Made by a program: the position numbers and the translations under genes
The notes under the pieces: generated by a model
Databases searched by the model: none
Told to the model about the DNA's origin: nothing
The model's input: only the letters and a program-made list of their open reading frames with translations
Source: Candidatus Omnitrophota bacterium
GTDB taxonomy: Bacteria > Omnitrophota > Gorgyraeia > Gygaellales > Profunditerraquicolaceae
Length of the DNA: 5,204 nucleotides
Assembly: GCA_020063525.1 (NCBI GenBank)
Contig: JAGUUJ010000122.1
Coordinates: forward strand, 1 to 5,204
Direction: 5' to 3'
Part shown: in pieces, positions 1-5,204 of the stretch
How the letters are laid out: every line of letters starts with the position of its first letter
Position numbering within the stretch: the stretch's first letter is position 1

Positions 1-1617
1 GGGACGTTTAACCGGTCAAAAAATGTAGTGCCGGGTTCGGGTATTTGTTCTCGCTGTGTTGATGGGTGTAAAGGTAATTGTGAAATCTTTAAAGCCTCAT
101 TTAGAAGTCGCGAGGTAATTTATCCCGGCGCTTTCGGTGAGATTACTGCCGGGGGAGATAAGAATTATCCGGTAGATTATTCGCATCTTAATATTCAAGG
201 ATACGCACAAGGTGCAAAGGGACTGCCCGAGGAAGCCGAAGGCAATCCGGATAATACAAGATTCCCTGATGTGAATACAGAAACCGAGTATGGTTGGAAT
301 TCTAAAGTAAAAATGAAGGTTCCTATTTTTACGGGAGCTCTGGGTTCAACAGAGATTGCCCGAAAAAATTGGGAGCATTTTGCTGTAGGGGCTGCCATAT
401 CAGGCATTACTCTTATTTGCGGAGAAAATGTCTGCGGTATTGACCCCGGATTAGAACTTGATAGCAAAGGCAAAATCAAAAATTCACCGGATATGGACCG
501 GCGCATAGAGATTTATAAGAGATTCCATGAGGGTTATGGAGAGATACTGGTGCAGATGAATGTAGAGGATACACGTTTGGGTGTAGCTGAGTATGTAAGA
601 AAGAAACATAATCTTGAGACTATAGAGTTGAAATGGGGACAAGGAGCCAAGTGTATTGGCGGGGAGATAAAGGTAAGAAGCTTGGATAGGGCGCTTGAGC
701 TTAAAAAACGCGGATATATAGTTACGCCAGATCCTTCTTTAGAGGCAGTTCAAAAGGCTTTTAAAGATGGTGCGATAAAAGAGTTTGAACGTCATTCCCG
801 ATTAGGTTTTGTTTCCGAAGAGACATTTTTAGCTGAGGTTGTACGCTTAAGAGAACTCGGTTTTAAGCGTATCACCTTAAAAACCGGTGCCTATTCTATG
901 CGCGAACTAGCTATGGCGATTAAATATTCGGCAATGGCGCATATCGACCTTTTGACCATAGACGGTGCTCCAGGTGGTACAGGGATGAGCCCCTGGAGGA
1001 TGATGGAAGAGTGGGGAATACCTACCTTTTATCTGGAGGCGCTTACCTATGAGTTCTGTCAGAAGTTAACCAAAAAAGGTATACGTGTTCCGGATATAGC
1101 CATCGCCGGAGGTTTTTCTAACGAAGACCATATTTTCAAGGCGATAGCTATGGGTGTCCCCTATGTTAAGGCAGTATGTATGGGAAGGGCACTGATGATT
1201 CCGGGCATGGTAGGCAATAACATCGCTAAATGGATTAAAGAAGGCAACCTTCCTGTTACAGTATCAGAATATGGCAAAACCGAGAAAGAGATTTTTGTCT
1301 GTTACGAGGAGTTAGCTGAGGAATACGGTGAAGATATTAAAGATATATCACTAGGGGCTATGGGGGTTTATTCTTTTGTTCAGAAGCTCAAAGTTGGACT
1401 TCAGCAGTTGATGGCGGGAAGCAGAAACTTTAGGTTAAGCGCAATTTCCCGTAGCGATCTTATGTGTTTAACTGAAGAGGCGGCTAAAGTTTCAGGCATA
1501 CCTTATGTTATGGATGCCTATCGCAAAGAGGCCGAGGCAATTCTTGATGGTAAAAATACCATTAAGCGAGCGAATAATTTTAATTATAGGAAAATACGGG
1601 CAGCAGTAGGGAGGTAG
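1..1617 (+). CDS. FMN-binding glutamate synthase family protein (GltB2-like), 5' partial
   Basis: This is a homologue of the synthase (FMN, TIM-barrel) domain of glutamate synthase, which in GOGAT makes glutamate from 2-oxoglutarate and ammonia. A GTG at base 28 could start it, but the frame is open to base 1 and the extra residues (GTFNRSKNVV) continue family-like sequence, so the true start is probably upstream of the window. Counting codon 1-3 as residue 1, a Cys cluster C16-x2-C19-x3-C23-x3-C27 opens the protein. FMN-barrel motifs follow: FTGALGST (about 110-117), KWGQGAK (211-217), LKTGAY (293-298), DGAPGGTGMSPW (321-332), AGGFSNEDH (369-377) and CMGRALMIPG (393-402). The Cys-rich 3Fe-4S motif that normally follows this last region in GltB is not visible. 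The glutaminase and GXGXG domains are also absent, so the protein would need partner subunits or have another role. It ends 2 bases before a small Cys protein. Family assignment is firm; the exact reaction is inferred. Confidence 0.9.
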   Translation, partial: GTFNRSKNVVPGSGICSRCVDGCKGNCEIFKASFRSREVIYPGAFGEITAGGDKNYPVDYSHLNIQGYAQGAKGLPEEAEGNPDNTRFPDVNTETEYGWNSKVKMKVPIFTGALGSTEIARKNWEHFAVGAAISGITLICGENVCGIDPGLELDSKGKIKNSPDMDRRIEIYKRFHEGYGEILVQMNVEDTRLGVAEYVRKKHNLETIELKWGQGAKCIGGEIKVRSLDRALELKKRGYIVTPDPSLEAVQKAFKDGAIKEFERHSRLGFVSEETFLAEVVRLRELGFKRITLKTGAYSMRELAMAIKYSAMAHIDLLTIDGAPGGTGMSPWRMMEEWGIPTFYLEALTYEFCQKLTKKGIRVPDIAIAGGFSNEDHIFKAIAMGVPYVKAVCMGRALMIPGMVGNNIAKWIKEGNLPVTVSEYGKTEKEIFVCYEELAEEYGEDIKDISLGAMGVYSFVQKLKVGLQQLMAGSRNFRLSAISRSDLMCLTEEAAKVSGIPYVMDAYRKEAEAILDGKNTIKRANNFNYRKIRAAVGR

Positions 1618-1619
1618 CC

Positions 1620-1796
1620 ATGGAAAGGAAAGGATTATGCAGTACCTGCGTAGAGTTTGAAACTTGTAACTTCATTAAGAATCCGCCAGTATGGCAATGC
1701 GAAGAATTTTCTAGTGGCAGCAATGTGCCAAAAAGCTTTAAACAAGCAAAGACAAAGAGGGTTGTCTCTCGCGAAGTAGCGAACGAAAGCGAATAA
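1620..1796 (+). CDS. Small four-cysteine protein, 58 aa, unknown function
   Basis: An ATG 2 bases after the preceding stop opens a 58-codon frame ending in TAA. A Shine-Dalgarno GGGAGG (1609-1614) sits inside the end of the upstream gene at 5-base spacing, which implies coupled translation. The N-terminal half holds C7-x2-C10-x5-C16-x10-C27 (GLCSTCVEFETC, then PVWQCEEF), a likely zinc or iron-sulfur knuckle. The pattern recalls short uncharacterised proteins with a C-x2-C ... C ... CEEF layout that I have seen in anaerobic bacteria; this is from memory, not from a search. The C-terminal half (from about residue 31) is hydrophilic and rich in Lys, Ser and Glu, and is probably disordered. There is no signal peptide or membrane segment. 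Its opening GLCSTCVE resembles GICSRCVD at the N-terminus of the upstream FMN protein. A role with that enzyme is inferred only from coupling and this likeness. Confidence 0.75.
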   Translation: MERKGLCSTCVEFETCNFIKNPPVWQCEEFSSGSNVPKSFKQAKTKRVVSREVANESE

Positions 1797-1829
1797 AGTA
1801 TAAATACTAAGTAGATAAACATAAGGACT

Positions 1830-1875
1830 AAGGCGTCCGTAATTCCGATGACGGAAAATGGACGCCTTCTTTTTT
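1830..1875 (+). terminator. Intrinsic terminator after the FMN protein / small Cys protein unit
   Basis: A perfect 9-bp stem AAGGCGTCC (1830-1838) pairs with GGACGCCTT (1860-1868). A second stem TTCCG (1843-1847) with CGGAA (1852-1856) is nested in its loop, capped by ATGA. Six T residues follow (1870-1875). It lies 33 bases after the small Cys gene and 95 bases before amtB, so it separates the two transcription units. Confidence 0.85.
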
Positions 1876-1899
1876 CCGACTAATGCTTTCCGGAAAAAA
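1870..1899 (+). other. Second inverted repeat overlapping the terminator T-tract
   Basis: TTTTTTCCG (1870-1878) is the exact reverse complement of CGGAAAAAA (1891-1899), with a 12-base loop. Its left arm is the T-tract of the terminator just upstream, so the two structures abut without sharing stem bases. The right half also contains the palindrome TTTCCGGAAA (1887-1896). It could be a binding site or an RNA hairpin in the amtB leader; no function can be assigned from sequence. Confidence 0.5.
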
Positions 1900-1970
1900 G
1901 ATCTCGAGCAGTTTGCTATAACTTTCTGCCAGCGAAGGATAAACAGTATAAGATAAGGAGGCTTGAACAT
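1900..1970 (+). promoter_or_regulatory. amtB leader with Shine-Dalgarno; promoter presumed
   Basis: Because a terminator lies upstream, amtB should have its own promoter in or near this stretch. No convincing one is visible. TATAAC (1917-1922) is a fair -10 but lacks a recognisable -35, and TATAAG (1947-1952) is too close to the ribosome-binding site. No sigma-54 GG-N10-GC element was found around TTGCTA at 1913. The Shine-Dalgarno AAGGAGG (1955-1961) is perfect, 9 bases before the amtB ATG, and fixes that start. Confidence 0.4.
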
Positions 1971-3308
1971 ATGGAGCTGTCAAAGGTAATAGTGGATACC
2001 ATTTGGGTTTTAATTACCGCAAAAATGGTATTTTTCATGAATCTTGGTTTTGCAGCGGTTGAATCGGGATTTGCCCGGACAAAGAACTGCGTGAATATTC
2101 TCTCAAAGAATTTTATTGTATTCGCAGTTTCTTCGCTGGGGTTTCTTCTTTTGGGGTGGGGTCTTATGTTTGGGGACGGGAATCCATTCGTAGGTTTGAG
2201 AGGTTTGTTTTTTTTAAGCGGTATGGATAATTCCCCGGCAACGCATGAAGCGTATAAGGGAGTGTATTCGGCAATTTCCTGGGCAGGAGTACCTCTATTT
2301 GCCAAGTTTTTCTTTCAACTGGTCTTTGCCGGAACTGCGGCAACCATTGTTTCCGGAGCGGTAGCAGAAAGAATAAAGTATGTTTCTTTTATTGTCTTTT
2401 CATTTTTTATGACCATGTTCATATATCCTATTGTTGGCCATTGGGTGTGGGGAGGCGGGTGGTTAGCTAAAAAGGGTATGTTTGATTTTGCCGGCTCAAC
2501 CGTAGTGCATTCTGTAGGCGGATGGGCGGCCTTAGCTGGAGTTTTACTACTTGGTCCAAGGTTTGGCAAGTATGACAACGGGAAAATTAACCCTATCCCG
2601 GGGCATAACCTTTCACTGGCTACCATCGGTACTTTTGTATTATGGTTTGGCTGGTTTGGTTTTAATCCCGGCTCAACCATGACCGCAGATCCGATAGCGA
2701 TTAGCCACGTAGCAGTGACCACGAATACGGCAGCTGCAGCAGCCATTATGAGTTCCACGATACTCTCATGGTTTCTTTTAGGAAAGCCTGACTTAGGAAT
2801 GACCTTAAACGGTTGTCTTGCCGGTTTAGTGGCAATTACTGCGTCCTGTGCGTTTGTAACAATCGGGGCCTCAATTATTATCGGGCTAGCTGCTGGAGTA
2901 TTGGTGGTCTTAGCCGTAATCGGATTTGATAAACTAAAAATCGATGATCCGGTAGGAGCGCTTTCGGTTCATCTGGTAAACGGTATCTTCGGGACGCTTG
3001 CAGTCGGTTTATTTGCAGTGGATAAAATCACTGGTACCACAACAGGTAACGGTCTTTTTTATGGAGGTGGCATAACCCTGCTTTTAGCGCAGTTAAGCGG
3101 CGTAGCAGGCGTTGCTGGTTTTGCCTTTTTTTCTTCGTTAATCACCTGGGCTATTATTAAGGCAGTAATGGGTTTGAGGGTAACGCTTCAAGAAGAAATC
3201 GAAGGATTGGATATTGGAGAGCATGGTAATTCAGCGTATCCGGAGTTTTTGAGCAAGAAACCCGCCTTTTCCTTTCTTGGAGTGAAAGATAACGGAGGGA
3301 AGCGATGA
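1971..3308 (+). CDS. amtB: Ammonium channel AmtB (Amt/Rh family)
   Basis: A 445-residue inner-membrane ammonium channel with about eleven hydrophobic helices. Residues matching the E. coli AmtB conduction path are all present: outer Phe gate F119 (in QLVFAG) and inner F231 (in WFGFNPGS), recruitment Trp W160 (HWVWGGGW), D172 (DFAGSTVVH), and the twin pore histidines H180 and H334 (SVHLVNGIFG). S235 matches the outer-site Ser. The cytoplasmic C-tail (about 401-445) has the GLRV...EEIEGLD...HG..AY pattern that couples the trimer to PII. Unlike E. coli AmtB, the protein starts almost directly in the first helix with no cleavable signal peptide. The start is fixed by AAGGAGG 9 bases upstream; no better in-frame start was seen. 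The stop overlaps the glnK start (ATGA), so the pair is translationally coupled, and GlnK is expected to plug the channel when nitrogen is ample. Confidence 0.97.
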   Translation: MELSKVIVDTIWVLITAKMVFFMNLGFAAVESGFARTKNCVNILSKNFIVFAVSSLGFLLLGWGLMFGDGNPFVGLRGLFFLSGMDNSPATHEAYKGVYSAISWAGVPLFAKFFFQLVFAGTAATIVSGAVAERIKYVSFIVFSFFMTMFIYPIVGHWVWGGGWLAKKGMFDFAGSTVVHSVGGWAALAGVLLLGPRFGKYDNGKINPIPGHNLSLATIGTFVLWFGWFGFNPGSTMTADPIAISHVAVTTNTAAAAAIMSSTILSWFLLGKPDLGMTLNGCLAGLVAITASCAFVTIGASIIIGLAAGVLVVLAVIGFDKLKIDDPVGALSVHLVNGIFGTLAVGLFAVDKITGTTTGNGLFYGGGITLLLAQLSGVAGVAGFAFFSSLITWAIIKAVMGLRVTLQEEIEGLDIGEHGNSAYPEFLSKKPAFSFLGVKDNGGKR

Positions 3309-3646
3309 AGAAGATAGAAGCCATAATCCGTCCTGAGAAGCTCGATGAGGTACGCAAGGCATTGCAGGAGGAAGGCTGCACCGGACTTATGATAAGCGAA
3401 ATTGAGGGCCACGGGAAACAAAAAGGCATGGTTCAGCAGTGGAGGGGAGAAAGATACAAGCTGGAGTTGCTACCGAAGATAAAAATAGAAGCGGTGGTTA
3501 AAGATAACGACTTGCAGAGGATTATTAAAGTTATAATTGCCAGCGCCAAAACCGGCGAGATAGGTGATGGCAAGATATTTGTTTTGGATGTCCGGGATGT
3601 AATCAGGATTAGAACAGGAGAAACAGGAGAGGTAGCGATAGGATAA
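3305..3646 (+). CDS. glnK: PII nitrogen regulatory protein (GlnK/GlnB)
   Basis: A 113-residue PII protein of standard length that acts as a trimer. It senses ATP/ADP and 2-oxoglutarate and binds AmtB and other nitrogen-metabolism targets. Nucleotide-site residues are in family register: G35-H-G-K-Q39-K40-G41 at the T-loop base, K58, the B-loop TGEIGDGKIF (83-92), and R101/R103 in the C-loop (VIRIRTGE). The T-loop (about 37-55) keeps R47, the residue that inserts into the AmtB pore, and Y51, the uridylylation site in enterobacteria. Position 46 is Trp rather than Tyr and the segment reads WRGERY, departing from the usual YRGAEY. Whether Y51 is modified here cannot be told, since no glnD is in the window. 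GGAGG (3294-3298) lies 6 bases before the ATG, inside amtB. I prefer GlnK to GlnB because of the amtB pairing. Confidence 0.96.
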   Translation: MKKIEAIIRPEKLDEVRKALQEEGCTGLMISEIEGHGKQKGMVQQWRGERYKLELLPKIKIEAVVKDNDLQRIIKVIIASAKTGEIGDGKIFVLDVRDVIRIRTGETGEVAIG

Positions 3647-3670
3647 AAAAGAATGAAATTATTAATTATC

Positions 3671-3707
3671 CGCCTTCGCCAAATACTTAACATGTTTGGT
3701 TTCGGCG
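3671..3707 (+). other. Imperfect hairpin downstream of glnK
   Basis: CGCC (3671-3674) and CCAAA (3679-3683) pair with TTTGG (3695-3699) and GGCG (3704-3707), split by a 4x4 internal loop and closed by an 11-base loop. No T-run follows, so it is not a typical intrinsic terminator. It may protect or process the 3' end of the amtB-glnK message; it could also be chance. Confidence 0.35.
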
Positions 3708-3715
3708 TCAATTCC

Positions 3716-3767
3716 CAGACGGCCTGCGGCCTACGACTTACGTCGTTTACACTCCGTAAGTCGTCTG
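3716..3767 (+). repeat. 52-base composite palindrome (REP/MITE-like) before glnA
   Basis: The ends are CAGACG (3716-3721) and CGTCTG (3762-3767), a 6-bp terminal inverted repeat. Inside, ACGACTTACG (3733-3742) is the exact reverse complement of CGTAAGTCGT (3755-3764), with a 12-base loop. Between the left end and this stem lies GGCC-TGC-GGCC (3721-3731), a small hairpin of its own. The left arm can also fold alone as ACGAC-TTAC-GTCGT (3733-3746). It ends 8 bases before the glnA Shine-Dalgarno and lacks a T-tract. It could be a dispersed extragenic palindrome or an RNA regulatory structure of glnA; copies elsewhere in the genome would decide. Confidence 0.6.
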
Positions 3768-3774
3768 CTCATTG

Positions 3775-3787
3775 AAAGGAGAATAAA
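3775..3787 (+). promoter_or_regulatory. Ribosome-binding site fixing the GTG start of glnA
   Basis: AAAGGAG (3775-3781) is followed by six bases and then GTG at 3788. The spacing is ideal and the resulting N-terminus has the normal length for glutamine synthetase, so GTG is accepted as the start. Confidence 0.85.
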
Positions 3788-5119
3788 GTGACAAAGAGGA
3801 CGAAAGAGGATATTTTAAAACTGGTAAAGGATAAGGATGTGAAGTTTATCAGGCTATGGTTTACCGACGTATTAGGGCAGGTAAAAAGCTTTGCCATAAC
3901 CGACACTGAGTTAAAGGGCGCATTAGAAAGAGGTATGGGTTTTGACGGTTCATCCATTACCGGTTACCAGGATATAGAAGAGTCCGATATGATTGCTATG
4001 CCTGATCCAGATACCTTTACAATGGTTCCTTGGAGGCCAAAAGAAAAGGCAGTAGCGAGGATGATTTGTAATATCTTAAACCCTGATAAGACTCCTTATG
4101 AGGGAGACCCGCGCTATGTTTTAAAGAAAGCTCTTGAGCGTGCGAAAAAGATGGGATTTGATCATTATTATCTAGGACCGGAGCTCGAATATTTTTATTT
4201 TAAAAGCGACCAGGCTACAGAAATACTGGACAAAGGAGGTTATTTTGATCTAACTACCTTAGACGTGGCCAGCGACTTAAGACGGGAGACAATTTTAGCC
4301 TTGGAGCAGATGGGTGTACAAATCGAATATTCCCATCACGAAGTTGCACCTTCTCAGCATGAGGTGGATATGTGCTATAAGGATGCTTTACAGATGGCTG
4401 ATAGTGTTATTACTTATAGGGTTGTAGTTAAAGAGATTGCCAGTAAATTCGGTGTATATGCCACCTTTATGCCCAAACCCATATTCGGCCAGAATGGTTC
4501 TGGTATGCATACACATCAGTCGCTTTTTATTGGCGATAAGAATACATTTTTTGATGCCAAATCCAAAGATAATCTTTCGGAAGTTGCGCGTCACTATATC
4601 GCAGGGCTTTTAAAACATGCAAAAGAGATTAGTTTAATCTTTGCCCAGACCGTAAATTCTTACAAAAGGTTAGTTCCGGGCTATGAGGCGCCGGTATATA
4701 TTGCCTGGAGCCGCAGAAATAGAAGCGCGCTCATCAGAGTACCATACTATCACCCGGGCCAAGAGAAGGCGACGCGCTGTGAATTTAGAGCCTGTGATCC
4801 AGCATGCAATCCTTATTTAACCTTTGCAGCAATGCTTCATGCAGGCCTAGAAGGAATCGAGAAAAAATATAAAGTGCCAGCTCCTATGGAAAAAAATCTG
4901 TATCACTTAACAGATGCGGAAAGAAAAGAAAAAGGAATAGAAACTCTGCCCGATAGCCTTGGGAATGCCATAGCGCTCGCAGAAGATAGCGCGTTGGTAA
5001 AAAAGATTTTAGGAGAACACATATTCCCCAGATTTATTGAGATTAAAAAGAAAGAGTGGGACGATTACCGTATCCAGGTCTCTGAGTACGAGCTAAATAA
5101 GTATCTTCCGATATATTGA
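3788..5119 (+). CDS. glnA: Glutamine synthetase type I (GSI-alpha)
   Basis: A 443-residue cytoplasmic enzyme, expected to be a dodecamer, making glutamine from glutamate, ammonia and ATP. The N-terminal beta-grasp domain carries the FDGSS loop (D53). The catalytic domain shows metal/substrate Glu residues E132 and E134 (GPELEYF), E185 and E192 (HHEVAPSQHEVD), H241/H243 (GSGMHTHQS), R294 and flap E300 (YKRLVPGYEAPV), R312 and R317 (NRSALIRVP), and E332/R334 (CEFRACDP). The roughly 25-residue insertion of GSI-beta enzymes is absent and the length matches Bacillus-type GSI-alpha. A Tyr (Y372 in NLYHLT) sits where enterobacterial enzymes are adenylylated, but the context differs, so adenylylation is not expected. 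Residue 62 is Asp (QDIEESD), where B. subtilis has the feedback-regulatory Arg (VRIEESD). It lies between glnK and gltB, completing a GS-GOGAT cluster. Start is GTG, supported by AAAGGAG. Confidence 0.97.
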   Translation: MTKRTKEDILKLVKDKDVKFIRLWFTDVLGQVKSFAITDTELKGALERGMGFDGSSITGYQDIEESDMIAMPDPDTFTMVPWRPKEKAVARMICNILNPDKTPYEGDPRYVLKKALERAKKMGFDHYYLGPELEYFYFKSDQATEILDKGGYFDLTTLDVASDLRRETILALEQMGVQIEYSHHEVAPSQHEVDMCYKDALQMADSVITYRVVVKEIASKFGVYATFMPKPIFGQNGSGMHTHQSLFIGDKNTFFDAKSKDNLSEVARHYIAGLLKHAKEISLIFAQTVNSYKRLVPGYEAPVYIAWSRRNRSALIRVPYYHPGQEKATRCEFRACDPACNPYLTFAAMLHAGLEGIEKKYKVPAPMEKNLYHLTDAERKEKGIETLPDSLGNAIALAEDSALVKKILGEHIFPRFIEIKKKEWDDYRIQVSEYELNKYLPIY

Positions 5120-5146
5120 GAGCCGGCGGAATCTTTAAAGCGAGAT

Positions 5147-5190
5147 AAGGAATGGAATATAAACACTTTCCTGAAAAACAGGGTTTATAT
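5147..5190 (+). promoter_or_regulatory. Translation-initiation region of gltB with a hairpin in the first codons
   Basis: AAGGA (5147-5151) directly abuts the ATG at 5152, an unusually short spacing, and an in-frame TAA at 5146-5148 excludes any earlier start. ATATAAAC (5157-5164) pairs perfectly with GTTTATAT (5183-5190). CCTG (5170-5173) pairs with CAGG (5179-5182) around an AAAAA loop, with a 5-base bulge on the left arm. The stem begins 3 bases after the start codon and could affect initiation. Confidence 0.4.
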
Positions 5191-5204
5191 GACCCGCGAT
5201 TTGA
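5152..5204 (+). CDS. gltB: Glutamate synthase large subunit (GltB), N-terminus only, 3' partial
   Basis: Seventeen codons are visible before the window ends: MEYKHFPEKQGLYDPRF. The GLYDP-x-F signature is typical of the stretch just before the catalytic Cys of the class II glutaminase domain in glutamate synthase (usually followed by E-H-D-x-C-G). The next two bases, GA, are compatible with Glu. The catalytic Cys itself lies outside the window, so identification rests on this short motif plus position 32 bases after glnA. The full enzyme would transfer the glutamine amide to 2-oxoglutarate, closing the GS-GOGAT cycle. ATG 5152 is the only possible start in this frame because TAA lies two codons upstream. 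The alternative is a separate GltB1-like glutaminase subunit, which would fit with the stand-alone FMN protein at the left. Confidence 0.75.
   Translation, partial: MEYKHFPEKQGLYDPRF

Noticed and set aside
28..30. GTG at base 28 as the true start of the FMN protein
   Set aside because: The frame stays open to base 1, the upstream residues GTFNRS fit the family N-terminus, and no Shine-Dalgarno precedes the GTG. The gene is treated as 5' partial.
195..506. 103-codon minus-strand open frame inside the FMN protein gene
   Set aside because: It is antisense to a conserved enzyme domain, and its translation shows no domain or motif I recognise.
1900..1925. Sigma-54 promoter before amtB, expected for nitrogen genes
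   Set aside because: The GC in TTTGCT at 1915-1916 has no GG twelve bases upstream, so the GG-N10-GC pattern fails. No match was found before glnA either.
1580..1970. Minus-strand open frames of 80 and 111 codons across the small Cys gene and the terminator
   Set aside because: They run through a strong plus-strand terminator and the amtB leader, have no recognisable domain, and conflict with the Shine-Dalgarno-supported small Cys gene on the plus strand.
2315..2758. 147-codon minus-strand open frame inside amtB
   Set aside because: It lies wholly opposite a clearly conserved amtB, and its translation is low-complexity Pro/Ala/Thr-rich with no recognisable domain. It is a shadow of the coding strand.
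3733..3767. Intrinsic terminator between glnK and glnA
   Set aside because: The stem is strong but is followed by CTGCTCATTG, with no T-run, and it lies right before the glnA ribosome-binding site.
4895..4912. Adenylylation site (NLY-x-L) in glutamine synthetase
   Set aside because: The Tyr is present, but the flanking residues are NLYHLT rather than NLYDLP, and the enzyme lacks the GSI-beta insertion that accompanies adenylylation control.

Overview
The window is a nitrogen-assimilation locus. Every gene lies on the plus strand. The order is: an FMN-binding glutamate-synthase-type protein (5' end cut off by the window edge), a 58-residue four-cysteine protein, a terminator, amtB (ammonium channel), glnK (PII signal protein), a structured intergenic stretch, glnA (type I glutamine synthetase), and the first 17 codons of a probable gltB (glutamate synthase large subunit, cut off by the right edge). 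No mobile element, CRISPR array, tRNA or rRNA was seen.

The organism is a bacterium of moderate-to-low GC with ordinary Shine-Dalgarno sequences (AAGGAGG, GGAGG, AAAGGAG). The glutamine synthetase is of the short GSI-alpha kind. The stand-alone FMN glutamate-synthase family protein and the small Cys protein are combinations I associate with anaerobic or uncultured lineages such as Omnitrophota or deltaproteobacteria-like groups. That placement is an impression from family resemblance, not a proven assignment.

Layout: bases 1-1796 form one transcription unit (FMN protein plus small Cys protein, 2 bases apart), closed by a strong intrinsic terminator at about 1830-1875. A 95-base leader then carries the expression signals for amtB. 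amtB and glnK overlap by 4 bases (ATGA), the classic coupled pair. A 141-base gap before glnA contains two inverted-repeat structures but no T-tract terminator, so read-through from amtB-glnK into glnA is possible. glnA and gltB are 32 bases apart and probably co-transcribed.

Functionally, AmtB admits ammonium and GlnK gates AmtB according to nitrogen, energy and 2-oxoglutarate status. GlnA fixes ammonium onto glutamate to give glutamine, and the glutamate synthase encoded on the right would regenerate glutamate (the GS-GOGAT cycle). The left-hand FMN protein belongs to the glutamate synthase superfamily but lacks the usual 3Fe-4S cysteine motif, so its exact reaction is open. The points most worth following up are the untracked small Cys protein, whose metal motif resembles the N-terminus of its upstream neighbour; the 52-base composite palindrome before glnA; and the hairpin that begins within the first codons of gltB.
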